Positions 1 to 8,302 of a stretch of DNA of 64,000 bases are shown here, one piece after another. A program made the position numbers and the translations under genes. Positions within the stretch are counted from its first letter, which is position 1; each line of letters starts with the position of its first letter. The notes beneath the pieces were generated by a model. The model saw nothing but the letters and a program-made list of their open reading frames with translations. It did no database searches and was not told the origin of the DNA. Origin of the DNA: Cellulosimicrobium sp. Marseille-Q4280 (lineage in GTDB: Bacteria; Actinomycetota; Actinomycetes; Actinomycetales; Cellulomonadaceae); contig NZ_CALPBY010000001.1 in the NCBI RefSeq assembly GCF_943181405.1, positions 682,001-746,000 of the forward strand. Direction: 5' to 3'.

Positions 1-661
1 CGAACGACACCCGCTCGGGGTGGGCCACGAGGACGCCGTAGCCCTTGTCGCTGAGGTAGAACGGCACGTTCTTGTACGCGAGGTCGCTCGCCGTCCCGCC
101 GTCCTCGTTCCACACGTCGACGCTCTGCCCGTTCTTGACGAACGCCCCGAACCGCTCCCCGAGCCCGTAGAGGTGCTCCCCCACGCCGAGGGCGAGCTGC
201 TCGTGCACGTGCGAGCGCCCGTCGGACGTCGTCGCGATCCCGATGCTGCGGTCTGTCGACGAGGTGAGCACCGTGCCCTCGGCCTCGAAGTCGACGTGCC
301 ACGGGCCGTCGGTCCGCACGCGCGCGGTGAGCCCGCCCGAGGTGATCGTGGCCTCGGGCGCGCCGATGAGCTCGGGCAGCGCGACCTTGGCGCCGCCCGT
401 CGAGCGGTCGAGACCGAAGTGCGGTCCGCGGTCGCGGCGCCCGCGGTGGTGCTCGATCCGGACGCCGATCACGCCCTCCGCGGGCGCGTCGAAGGTCACG
501 GTGACGACCGGCTGGTTGAGGGTGTCGCCGCGCGTCGCGACGACCGCCGTGGGCGCGTGCACGACGAGGCGCTCGCCCTCGTCGACGACCTCGTCGATCG
601 AGCGCGGGCGCAGCATGCTGACCCCGGGTCGCAGCTGCCAGTACCCGTCGGTGAACTTCAT
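1..661 (-). CDS. GH31 alpha-xylosidase (YicI-like), 3' part cut by window edge
   Basis: This is the N-terminal 220 residues of a glycoside hydrolase family 31 enzyme; the catalytic barrel lies beyond the left edge. The protein opens with MKFTDGYWQLRPG, the signature start of the YicI/XylS alpha-xylosidase branch, and contains YGLGERFGAFVKNGQ near residue 180, the conserved N-domain segment lining the active site in that branch. YicI enzymes release alpha-xylose from the non-reducing end of xyloglucan-type oligosaccharides. The ATG at 661 overlaps the TGA of the GH42 gene by four bases (ATGA), so the two are translationally coupled in one operon. No signal peptide is visible, so the enzyme is probably cytoplasmic. 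Alpha-glucosidase activity is possible until the missing barrel is read. Confidence 0.88.
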   Translation of the reverse strand, partial: MKFTDGYWQLRPGVSMLRPRSIDEVVDEGERLVVHAPTAVVATRGDTLNQPVVTVTFDAPAEGVIGVRIEHHRGRRDRGPHFGLDRSTGGAKVALPELIGAPEATITSGGLTARVRTDGPWHVDFEAEGTVLTSSTDRSIGIATTSDGRSHVHEQLALGVGEHLYGLGERFGAFVKNGQSVDVWNEDGGTASDLAYKNVPFYLSDKGYGVLVAHPERVSF

Positions 662-2715
662 GGCGTCCTTTCGGTGGGATGGTCGACCAGCGCGGCGACG
701 TCGTGCGCGGCGAGGTGCACGGCGTCGTCGACCGGTCGTCCGGTGAGGAGGTCGAGGTGGTGGCCGTCGACGGGCACGGTGACCGGCCCGGCGGTGTGGT
801 TGAGCACGAAGCGCACGTCGCCGCGGCGCACGAGCTCGACACCGGGGGCGTCGCCCGCCCCGGGGAGGACGAGTGCGACGCCGGCGCGGTCGAGCGCGGC
901 ACCGAGGACGTCGCCGAGGAGGTCCTCGTCGGGGACGGTCGCGACGTACCAGGCGTCGCCGGCCCCGTACGCGTGCCGGGTCACGGCGGGACCGCCGGCG
1001 AGATGACCGTCGGCGAAGGTCGCGAGGACCGCGGCGCCCTCGGCCTCCAGGAGCTCGCCCAGCACGCCGGCCCGCGGGGCGGGGCCCGCGGAGAGGTCTG
1101 CCGCGACGTCGAGACCCACGCCGTCGTCCGGGAGCGGGACCCACTCCTCGCCGCTGACGCCGAGGACGTCGCGCAGGAGCGCCGGGAAGCGCCCGGTGCG
1201 CACGTGCGCGTTCTCGTCCGCGACGCCGGTGAACGGCCCGACGACGAGCGTCGTCCCCGCGTGCGTCGCCGTACGCAGCGCGTCCGCCGCGGCCTCGTCG
1301 AGGAGGTAGAGCTGCGGGACGAGCACGGCCCGGTAGCCGGAGACGTCGCGCCCGGCCGGGACGAGGTCGCACGCGACGCCGCGCGCCCACAGCACGCGGT
1401 ACCAGGCGCGCAGCTGCTCGAGCGCGTCGAGGCGGTCCGTGGGGCGGGCGACCTCGCCGCTCGCCCACCACGACGGCCAGTCGACGACGACGGCGACGTC
1501 CGCCGCGACCCGTCCCCCGACGACCGGGGCGAGGCGGGCGAGGTCCGCGCCGAGGCGTCGCACGCCACGGTGCACGCGGGTCTCGGGTCCGGCGTGCGGG
1601 AGCATCGCCGAGTGGAAGCGCTCGGCGCCGCTGCGCGACGCGCGCCACTGGAAGAAGCACACGCCGTCCGCGCCGCGGGCGACCGCCTGGAGCGACTCGA
1701 GCCGCGAGCGCTCGGGGGACTTCGGGAGGTTGTGGGGGCGCCAGCTCACCGCGCTCGTCGCGGACTCCATGAGCAGCCACGGCGCGCCGTCGCCGAGCGA
1801 GCGCATCAGGTCCTGCGTCAGTGCGGCGTCGGCCGGTGCGCGCGGGTCGCCCGGGTCCGGGTACGCGTCGTCCGCGACCACGTCGACGTCCTCGGCCCAC
1901 GTCCACGGGTCGATGCCCGGGAAGAAGCCCATGAAGTTGGTCGTGACCGGACGCTCGGCGTCGTAGGTGCGGATCAGGTCCCGCTGCTCGCGATAGAGGG
2001 CGAGGAGCTGGTCGGAGCAGTACCGGCGCCAGTCCAGCGCCTGCGACGGGTTGACGTGGTAGACCGTGCGGCGCGGGGGCACGATCTCGGACCAGTCGGC
2101 GTAGTGCTGCGACCACACCGTCGTGCCCCACGCCGCGTTCAGCGCCTCGACGGTCCCGTAGCGACGCTCGAGCCAGGCGCGGAACGCGGCGGCCGACTCG
2201 TCGCCGTAGCAGACCTGGCCGAACTCGTTCCCGACGTGCCACATGCGCACCGCGGGGTGCGCGGCGTACCGCGCGACGAGCGCGTCGGTGATCGCGAGCG
2301 CGTGCTCGCGGTACACGCGTGACGCGGGGCTGAACTGGTTGCGCGAGCCCGCCACGAGCCGCACGCCGTCCGGGTCGACCGGCAGCGTGTCGGGGTGCAG
2401 GACGCCGAGCCACGGCGGCGGCGAGGCCGTGGGCGTCGCGAGGTCCACGCCGACACCGTGCTCGCCGAGCACGTCGAGGACCTCGTCGAGCCACGCGAAG
2501 TCACGGGCCCCCGGCGACGGCTCGTAGCGCGCCCAGGAGAAGACGCCCACGGTCACGAGGTTCACGTGCGCCTCGCGCATGAGGCGCGCGTCCTCGCGCC
2601 AGACGTGCGCGGGCCACTGCTCCGGGTTGTAGTCGCCCCCGAAGCGCATCCCGTCCGGCGTGAGGGCCGCGAACCCCCGGCCGTGCGGGGATGCGTCGAT
2701 CGCGTTCGTCGGCAC
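658..2715 (-). CDS. GH42 beta-galactosidase
   Basis: A full-length 685-residue family 42 beta-galactosidase, close to the usual size. FGGDYNPEQWP at residues 25-35 is the family's N-terminal signature. The acid/base Glu is E164 in WHVGNEFG and the nucleophile is E317 in LLMESATSAVSW. The trimerisation and beta-sandwich domains follow. Start is a GTG at 2713-2715 preceded by a good GGAGG site around 2723-2730. No signal peptide is seen, so it acts on imported oligosaccharides. It is the first gene of the GH42-GH31 operon and has a promoter with an overlapping LacI-type operator directly upstream. In this setting it probably removes beta-galactosyl side residues so that the alpha-xylosidase can act. 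Activity on other beta-galactosides or alpha-L-arabinopyranosides is known in the family. Confidence 0.93.
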   Translation of the reverse strand: MPTNAIDASPHGRGFAALTPDGMRFGGDYNPEQWPAHVWREDARLMREAHVNLVTVGVFSWARYEPSPGARDFAWLDEVLDVLGEHGVGVDLATPTASPPPWLGVLHPDTLPVDPDGVRLVAGSRNQFSPASRVYREHALAITDALVARYAAHPAVRMWHVGNEFGQVCYGDESAAAFRAWLERRYGTVEALNAAWGTTVWSQHYADWSEIVPPRRTVYHVNPSQALDWRRYCSDQLLALYREQRDLIRTYDAERPVTTNFMGFFPGIDPWTWAEDVDVVADDAYPDPGDPRAPADAALTQDLMRSLGDGAPWLLMESATSAVSWRPHNLPKSPERSRLESLQAVARGADGVCFFQWRASRSGAERFHSAMLPHAGPETRVHRGVRRLGADLARLAPVVGGRVAADVAVVVDWPSWWASGEVARPTDRLDALEQLRAWYRVLWARGVACDLVPAGRDVSGYRAVLVPQLYLLDEAAADALRTATHAGTTLVVGPFTGVADENAHVRTGRFPALLRDVLGVSGEEWVPLPDDGVGLDVAADLSAGPAPRAGVLGELLEAEGAAVLATFADGHLAGGPAVTRHAYGAGDAWYVATVPDEDLLGDVLGAALDRAGVALVLPGAGDAPGVELVRRGDVRFVLNHTAGPVTVPVDGHHLDLLTGRPVDDAVHLAAHDVAALVDHPTERTP

Positions 2716-2764
2716 CGTCGCCTACCTCCGTCGTGTCTCACGACGACGCGGCAGGGATGCCATC

Positions 2765-2810
2765 GTCGAAGCGTTTCAACACGCTAGCCTGTGACCTACG
2801 CCCTTGTCCA
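2765..2810 (-). promoter_or_regulatory. Promoter and LacI-type operator of the GH42-GH31 operon
   Basis: On the minus strand a -35 box TGGACA (2805-2810) and a -10 box TAGCGT (2781-2786) are spaced by 18 bases. The palindrome GTTGAAACGCTTCGAC (2765-2780) abuts the -10 and covers the expected start point. A bound repressor would block initiation. The palindrome resembles the sites at 3019, 8101 and 8247. Confidence 0.75.
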
Positions 2811-3018
2811 GGACGCCGCCGGGCGATCCCCGAGGATCACCCGCAGGCCGCGACGTCGTCGTCCCGACCCACCCTCGGAACAGCGCGATCGTCCCGACGA
2901 GCAGAGGATCTGCCCCATGACCGGCGCCGTCGCCGACCACCTCCCACCGAGCCCGGGCGACGCGCCGTGGGCCCCGGACCGCGAGCTCCTTCAGGCACGC
3001 TCGCACGCCCGGAGGATC

Positions 3019-3028
3019 GAAGCGCTTC
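3019..3028. promoter_or_regulatory. Probable LacI-type operator upstream of the repressor gene
   Basis: GAAGCGCTTC is a perfect 10-base palindrome inside the context TCGAAGCGCTTCCC, matching the core of the operators at 2765 and 8101. It lies about 175 bases before the lacI start, so it suggests autoregulation. The rest of the 486-base divergent gap (2716-3201) is GC-rich without a reading frame I can support. A weak TTCAGG (2990-2995) and GAGGAT (3012-3017) pair could be the repressor promoter. Confidence 0.55.
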
Positions 3029-3201
3029 CCTCGGTCGTCGACGGCCCTGGCGGCCCGGCCACCGGACGGTGCACCGTCCGCGAGCGCCGTCGACCGAGGT
3101 CCGACGCCCCGAGCGCCGCGCCAGGCGCTACCGTGTCCCCCGAGCGATCGCGCGGTCGAGCCGGTCTCGACCGCCGCGATCCCGTCAGCTGAGGAGAAGC
3201 A

Positions 3202-4206
3202 GTGGCCACCATCGAGGACGTCGCACGGACGGCCGGGGTCTCCGCGTCGACCGTCTCCTACGTGCTGTCGGGCAAGCGCAGCATCTCCGCCCCCACGCGC
3301 CGTCGCGTCGAGAAGGCGATCCAGCAGCTCGGGTACCGCCCCCACGCCGGGGCGCGCGCGCTCGCCTCGTCCCGGACCAACGTCCTCGCCCTCATGGCGC
3401 CGCTGCGCGCCGGCGTCGACGTCAACGTCATCATGCAGTTCGTCTCGGGCGTGCTCCTGCGCGCCCGCGAGCACTCCCACGACGTCCTCCTGCTGACCCA
3501 GGACGACGTGTCCGGCGCGGAGCGTGTCGGCTCCGGGTCGATGGTCGACGGGATCGTCGTCATGGACGTCGAGGCGCACGACGAGCGGCTGCCGAGCCTC
3601 GCGCGCCTGCGCCAGCCCGCGGTCCTCATCGGGCTGCCCGCCGACCCCGGGACGCTCAGCTGCGTCGACCTCGACTTCGAGGCCGCCGGACGGCTCGGTC
3701 TCGAGCACCTCGCCCGCCTGGGCCACCGCCGGGTCGCGTTCCTCGGGCCGCCGCCCGAGGTCGTCGCGCGCCACACCTCGTACGCTGACCGCGTGCTGCG
3801 CGGCTTCACGGTCGCCGCGCGCGACGAGGACGTGCACGCGCGCACCGTCGAGACCCCGACGGCCCGCGACGGGGTCGTCGCGTCCGTCGACGCGCTGCTC
3901 GAGCAGGAACCGCACCTGACGGCCCTCCTCGTGCACAACGAGGCCGCGCTGCCCCACGTCCTGGCACGCCTCGCGGAGCGGGGCCGCCGCGTCCCCGACG
4001 ACCTCTCGGTCGTGACGATCAGCCCGGCGGACGTCGCGGCGGCCCAGGTGGTCCCCGTCACGGGCATCGACATCCCCGCGGAGCGCATCGGCCACGTCGC
4101 GGTGGACATGGTCATGGCCCGCATCGAGGACGACGAGCCCGCCGAGACCCGGTTGCTCACGCCGGTCCTCACCGAGCGCGGGTCGACGCGCGCGGCTGCC
4201 CGCTGA
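3202..4206 (+). CDS. LacI-family transcriptional repressor
   Basis: This is a 334-residue LacI/GalR regulator of normal length. Residues 1-24 form the helix-turn-helix (IEDVARTAGVSASTVSYVLSG). A hinge helix follows around RPHAGARALASSR, and residues 60-334 are the periplasmic-binding-protein-like sensor domain. Start is GTG at 3202 with AGGAG at 3192-3196. It sits between the divergent GH42-GH31 operon and the convergent transporter operon. Four palindromes of the LacI half-site type occur only near the genes of this island, so it most likely represses the island and itself. The inducing sugar cannot be read from sequence; a mono- or disaccharide released during xyloglucan breakdown is a reasonable guess. 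Confidence 0.92.
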   Translation: MATIEDVARTAGVSASTVSYVLSGKRSISAPTRRRVEKAIQQLGYRPHAGARALASSRTNVLALMAPLRAGVDVNVIMQFVSGVLLRAREHSHDVLLLTQDDVSGAERVGSGSMVDGIVVMDVEAHDERLPSLARLRQPAVLIGLPADPGTLSCVDLDFEAAGRLGLEHLARLGHRRVAFLGPPPEVVARHTSYADRVLRGFTVAARDEDVHARTVETPTARDGVVASVDALLEQEPHLTALLVHNEAALPHVLARLAERGRRVPDDLSVVTISPADVAAAQVVPVTGIDIPAERIGHVAVDMVMARIEDDEPAETRLLTPVLTERGSTRAAAR

Positions 4207-4210
4207 CGCG

Positions 4211-4244
4211 GCCCCGCACCACGACCGCAGCCCCGCACCACGAC
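4211..4244. repeat. 15-base direct repeat in a convergent gap
   Basis: GCCCCGCACCACGAC occurs at 4211-4225 and again at 4230-4244, just after the lacI stop. The remaining gap to 4315 carries a 12-base palindrome CCGGTCGACCGG at 4281-4292 and other GC-rich dyads that may end transcription from both sides. No coding sequence is apparent. Confidence 0.6.
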
Positions 4245-4315
4245 GAGCGGCCGACCGGCCGGCGCAGGGGCGTGCGCCGTCCGGTCGACCGGCCCGTCGG
4301 GCTGCCGGGCCGTGC

Positions 4316-5311
4316 TCAGCCCTTGATGGCCCCGAAGATCACGCCCTTCGTGAAGTGGCGCTGCACGAACGGGTAGACGAGGAGGATCGGGACCACTGCG
4401 AGCACCATGATCGCCATCTTGACCGGCAGGCCCGTGACCGCACCCGTCGCGACGTCGACCTGGCCCGTGCCGCTGCCCGGGAGCGTGACGCCCTGCAGGA
4501 CGTACGAGCGCAGCACGAGCTGCAGGGGCCACTTCGCGTTGTCGTTGATGTAGAGCATCGCGTTGAAGAAGGCGTTGAAGTAGCCGACGCCGTAGAACAG
4601 CGCGACCACGCTGATCGCCGCCTTCGACATCGGGGCGACGATCTGCCCCATGATCCGCCAGTCCCCTGCCCCGTCGATCCGGGCCGCGTCCGTGATGGAC
4701 GCGTCGATGTTCATGAAGAAGTTGCGCAGGATGAGGACGTTGAACGCCGAGACCGCCCCGGGGAGGATGAGCGCCCACAGGCTGTCGATGAGGCCGAGGT
4801 TGCTCACGAGCAGGTACGTCGGGATCATGCCGGCGCCGAAGAACATCGTGATGAGGAAGACGAACAAGATCGTCCGGTGCCCCAGGCTCGACGGCCGCGA
4901 GAGCCCGTAGGCCGCGAGGACCGAGACCACCGTGGAGAGCACGGTGCCGATCGTCGTGACGACGATGGAGACCATCGCGGCCCGCGTGACGATGCCGCCG
5001 GACAGGATCTGCTGGTAGGCCGCGGTCGTGAAGTCGCCGGGGACGACGACCATCCCGCCCGAGCGGTTGATGTCGGCCTGCGTCGAGAACGACGTGAGGA
5101 CGACCGTGTAGAGGGGGAAGAGGACGACCAGCACGATGAGGAGGAGCGCCAGCCCCTTCCCGGCCTGGCCGAACGGGCTCGGCGTGCCCTCCCACGCCGC
5201 GCGGTGCGGCGAGCGGCGCCGCCGGCGACGAGCCGCCGTCGGCGGAGCCGGGAACGGCACAGCGTCGGGGTGGCTCAGGGGCCCCTGCCCCGTGTCGTTG
5301 GTGATGCTCAT
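4316..5311 (-). CDS. Carbohydrate ABC transporter permease (LplC-type)
   Basis: A 331-residue inner-membrane permease of the MalG/LplC kind. An Arg-rich cytoplasmic N-tail of about 50 residues precedes six predicted membrane spans, starting with LALLLIVLVVLFPLYTVVL. The EAA loop that contacts the ATPase is visible as DAARIDGAGDWRIMGQIVAP around residue 210. The C-terminus (FVQRHFTKGVIFGAIKG) is typical of the LplC/YtcP branch, which handles oligosaccharides. The ATG overlaps the stop of the preceding permease gene by four bases. No ATP-binding subunit is encoded here, so the pair must use a shared MsiK-type ATPase from elsewhere, as is common in actinobacteria. Confidence 0.93.
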   Translation of the reverse strand: MSITNDTGQGPLSHPDAVPFPAPPTAARRRRRRSPHRAAWEGTPSPFGQAGKGLALLLIVLVVLFPLYTVVLTSFSTQADINRSGGMVVVPGDFTTAAYQQILSGGIVTRAAMVSIVVTTIGTVLSTVVSVLAAYGLSRPSSLGHRTILFVFLITMFFGAGMIPTYLLVSNLGLIDSLWALILPGAVSAFNVLILRNFFMNIDASITDAARIDGAGDWRIMGQIVAPMSKAAISVVALFYGVGYFNAFFNAMLYINDNAKWPLQLVLRSYVLQGVTLPGSGTGQVDVATGAVTGLPVKMAIMVLAVVPILLVYPFVQRHFTKGVIFGAIKG

Positions 5312-6357
5312 GATTTCTTGTACACCCCTGCCTCACCGAAGACGTGCGCGAGCTTGTTCGCGCCGAGGACGAGCGCGAGCGAGACGAGACCCTTGACGAG
5401 CCCGGCCGCCGCGGCGAATGCCCAGTCGCCGTTGACGACGCCCTGGTAGTAGACGAAGGTGTCGATGACCTCCGACACCTCGGAACCCACTGCGGCGCGC
5501 TGCAGGATGAGCTGCTCGAACCCGACCGTGAGCGCGTCGCCCAGGCGCAGGATGAGGAGCAGGACGATCGTGGGCCGCAGCGCGGGCAGCGTGATGTGCC
5601 ACGTGCGGCGCATCCGGCCCGCCCCGTCCATCGCCGCCGCCTCGTGGAGCGCCGGGTCGACCGTGCTCAGGGCGGCGAGGAAGATGATGATCCCCCAGCC
5701 CGCGTCCTTCCACACCGACTGCATGGTGATGAGGACGAGGAACGTGTCGGGGTTCGTCATGAGGTCGAACCCGGCGTACCCGTGCTCGGCGAGGACCCGG
5801 TTCACGAGCCCGGCGCCGCCGAAGAGCTGCTGGAAGATCGTCACGACGAGCACCCACGAGAAGAAGTGGGGCAGGTAGACGATCGACTGGATGGTCGTCC
5901 GGATCGCGGGCGTGATGACGCTGTTCAGCAGGAGCGCGAGCGCGATGGGGATCGGGAAGTAGAAGACGAGCTGGAACGCCGTGATGGCGAGCGTGTTGCC
6001 CACCGCCTCGAGGAACAGCGGGTTCGTGAAGACCCGCTCGAAGTTCCACCAGCCGACGAACGGCGAGTCGAGGATGCCGACGTAGGGCGAGTAGTTCTGC
6101 CACGCGATGACGTTCCCGAGCATCGGGACGTAGGCGAACACGACGAGCAGCAGCACGCCCGGCAGCGTCATGAGGAGCAGCGACCGGTCGCGGCGCAACC
6201 GCGCCCGCCACGACAGACGACGCTGCCCGGCCGCGTCCGGTCGTGCCGGCCGCGCCGTGCGGGCCCTCCGGCCCGGCGTGCCCGCCGGGCCGGAGGGGTC
6301 CTTCGTCGCCGCGTCCGCGCTCGGCGCGTCCGTGACGTCGGAGATCTCGGTGCTCAC
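5308..6357 (-). CDS. Carbohydrate ABC transporter permease (LplB-type)
   Basis: This is the partner permease of the MalF/LplB kind, 349 residues from the GTG at 6357. That start lies 7 bases after the binding-protein stop. The open frame extends back to 6432, but this would overlap the binding-protein gene by 68 bases and add unrelated sequence. A long Pro/Arg-rich cytoplasmic tail leads into SLLLMTLPGVLLLVVFAYVP, the first membrane span. The EAA loop reads HEAAAMDGAGRMRRTWHITLP. The LplB/LplC pair forms the translocation channel for the sugar delivered by the lipoprotein encoded just upstream. Confidence 0.92.
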   Translation of the reverse strand: MSTEISDVTDAPSADAATKDPSGPAGTPGRRARTARPARPDAAGQRRLSWRARLRRDRSLLLMTLPGVLLLVVFAYVPMLGNVIAWQNYSPYVGILDSPFVGWWNFERVFTNPLFLEAVGNTLAITAFQLVFYFPIPIALALLLNSVITPAIRTTIQSIVYLPHFFSWVLVVTIFQQLFGGAGLVNRVLAEHGYAGFDLMTNPDTFLVLITMQSVWKDAGWGIIIFLAALSTVDPALHEAAAMDGAGRMRRTWHITLPALRPTIVLLLILRLGDALTVGFEQLILQRAAVGSEVSEVIDTFVYYQGVVNGDWAFAAAAGLVKGLVSLALVLGANKLAHVFGEAGVYKKS

Positions 6358-6364
6358 GACGAGC

Positions 6365-8008
6365 TCACTCGCCGTCGGTCTCTGCCGACCCGCCGTCGAG
6401 GATCTCCTGGTAGTACGCGCGCAGCTCCTCACCGCCCGACGTCCGCCAGGTCTCGACCGCCGCGTCGAGGTCGTCGAGGGACTTGCGCCCGCGGGCGATG
6501 TCCTTCTCCAGGTCCTCGAACGGCTGGCCGAGCGACGCGTACTGCGCCGGCTCGGTGATCTGCAGACCGTAGAAGAGCGGCTCCTCGACGTAGGGCGCGG
6601 CGTCGGCCATCCACGTCGTGAAGTCCTCGACGAAGCCCGGGTACTGGACCTTGGCGTTCACCATGGGCGGGCCGACGAGGAAGATGTACGACGGCTGCAC
6701 CTCGGTCGCGGCGAGCTCGGTGGCGACGGGGAGGCGGTTGTCGTCGAGCGTGTAGTGCACGTCCTCGACGCCGTAGTTGACGAGCTGGTACTCGGCGGTG
6801 CCGAACGGCGAGGCGAGGAAGTCGGCCGCGGAGAGGAGCTCCTCGATCGCGCCCTCGGTGTCGGTCTTCTTGAGGTACGAGCACATGCTCGCGGCGCCGC
6901 CCTTGAAGATCTTCGGCTCGCCGCCGTCGGCCGCGATGAGCGGGAGGGGCTGCTGCGAGAACTCGGGGTTCGACGGCAGGTTGCGGCCGAGCGCCTCGTG
7001 CCACGCCCCGACGCCGTCCGAGGTCACGAGGACCTGGCCGGACTCGAACCGCTCCTTGCCGTCACCGGACTCGGCGACCGCGTCGGGGTGCACGGCGCCG
7101 GACGCGTAGAGCGTCGCGATCCACTCGAGCGCGTCGCGGTACTCCTGCGTCTCGACGCGGTGGACGAGGTTGCCCTCCTCGTCCTGCGTCCACTTCGGCA
7201 CAACGGAGAACATCTGCGTCGCGAGGATCCACAGGTCGTTGCTCCCCCACTGGCGAGCGTCGGCGTCGCTGAGCGACGAGACGAACTCGAGCGCCTCGTC
7301 CGCGTCCGTCGGCAGCTCCGTGCCCTCGGGCAGGAGGTCCGCGCGGTAGAACGTCGCGTCGTTGACCAGCTCGCCGGGGAGCGGCAGGCCGTAGAGCTTG
7401 CCGTTCCACATGCACGCGCGCCACGCGTCCGTCGGGATGTTCGCGAGGTTGGGGTAGGCCTCGACCTTGTCGCCCTCGAGGTACGGCGTGAGGTCGGTGA
7501 AGATCGTGTCGACCGCCTGGCCGAAGCGCGGCGGGACGTTCCACGACGGGATGGTGACCCAGTCCGCGACGTCCTTCGGCGAGGCCAGCACGGCGGCGAG
7601 CTTGTCCCCGTAGGTGTTGCCGTCGGAGATCTGGAACGTGAGGTCGGTGCCGATCGCCTCGTTCACCGCGTCGAAGTACTGGTTGCCCTCGGTCGGGGGG
7701 ATGGTCCCCCACAGCGGCGTCATGACGGTGTACGAGCCACCGGAGCCGGGCGGGGAGTCGAAGACCTGCACGAACTCCTCGGGCACCGTCTCGAAGCCGG
7801 CCGTCGAGCCCTCGACGCTCGGGAAGTCCGGCTCGACGTACTCGACCGGGACGTGGTTCGGGAGCACGGCGTCGTTGCCCACCTGCTGGTCCGGGTCGGC
7901 GACGTTGCCGCCGCCCCCGCCGCTGCACGCCGCCGTGAGTGAGACCGCTCCCACAGCCGCGAGGACGGCGCTCCAGCGCCGGCCGTTTCCGTGCCTGAAT
8001 GCCCTCAT
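6365..8008 (-). CDS. Lipoprotein sugar-binding protein of the ABC transporter (LplA-type)
   Basis: A 547-residue extracellular solute-binding protein. Residues 1-27 are a lipoprotein signal peptide with Arg-rich N-region and the lipobox LTAAC, giving a lipidated Cys28. A Gly-rich linker (SGGGGGN) follows. The length above 500 residues and the context of LplB/LplC permeases match the LplA group, which binds oligosaccharides larger than disaccharides. It is the first gene of a three-gene operon with a promoter and operator at 8101-8147. Ligand is inferred from the neighbouring GH31, GH42 and GH3 enzymes as a branched plant-wall oligosaccharide; the sequence itself does not prove it. Confidence 0.92.
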   Translation of the reverse strand: MRAFRHGNGRRWSAVLAAVGAVSLTAACSGGGGGNVADPDQQVGNDAVLPNHVPVEYVEPDFPSVEGSTAGFETVPEEFVQVFDSPPGSGGSYTVMTPLWGTIPPTEGNQYFDAVNEAIGTDLTFQISDGNTYGDKLAAVLASPKDVADWVTIPSWNVPPRFGQAVDTIFTDLTPYLEGDKVEAYPNLANIPTDAWRACMWNGKLYGLPLPGELVNDATFYRADLLPEGTELPTDADEALEFVSSLSDADARQWGSNDLWILATQMFSVVPKWTQDEEGNLVHRVETQEYRDALEWIATLYASGAVHPDAVAESGDGKERFESGQVLVTSDGVGAWHEALGRNLPSNPEFSQQPLPLIAADGGEPKIFKGGAASMCSYLKKTDTEGAIEELLSAADFLASPFGTAEYQLVNYGVEDVHYTLDDNRLPVATELAATEVQPSYIFLVGPPMVNAKVQYPGFVEDFTTWMADAAPYVEEPLFYGLQITEPAQYASLGQPFEDLEKDIARGRKSLDDLDAAVETWRTSGGEELRAYYQEILDGGSAETDGE

Positions 8009-8100
8009 CGACGTCGCACTCCTTCGTGACCTCGGGAGGGCTGCCGCTCTGCCGCCCTCCGGTGCCCGGGCCCCCGGGCAGCCTCGACATGCTCGGTGAT

Positions 8101-8147
8101 GTCGAAGCGCTTCAACGGAGAGTACGGGCTGCCTCGGCCCAGTGCAA
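8101..8147 (-). promoter_or_regulatory. Promoter and LacI-type operator of the transporter operon
   Basis: On the minus strand TTGCAC (8142-8147) and TACTCT (8119-8124) are spaced by 17 bases. The near-perfect palindrome GTTGAAGCGCTTCGAC (8101-8116) begins two bases after the -10. The architecture is the same as at the GH42 promoter, which supports shared control by the LacI protein encoded at 3202. Confidence 0.75.
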
Positions 8148-8246
8148 GACTCGTCAGGTCACCGTCCGGTCTCGGTACGGCCGCCGCTGTCCGGCCCGAG
8201 ACGTGTGGCACCATGGGCGCGATGCGTCGCACGGTCGCGACGCGGC

Positions 8247-8263
8247 GTCGAACCGTTTCGAAC
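8247..8263. promoter_or_regulatory. Probable LacI-type operator in front of the GH3 gene
   Basis: GTCGAACCGTTTCGAAC is an imperfect palindrome with TTCGAA arms, 39 bases before the GH3 start. It differs from the other three sites in its centre (CCGTTT rather than GCGCTT) but keeps the half-site ends. I could not identify a convincing -35/-10 pair for this gene. Confidence 0.55.
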
Positions 8264-8302
8264 ACGAATTCGACGTGATCCCGTGCCAGGAAGGACGATG
8301 CC

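Noticed and set aside
2791-3192. Plus-strand open frame before lacI
   Set aside because: Low-complexity, no ribosome site or domain; the region carries promoters and operators instead.
6358-6432. Longer start for the LplB-type permease
   Set aside because: It would overlap the binding-protein gene by 68 bases and add sequence unlike any permease; GTG 6357 is better.
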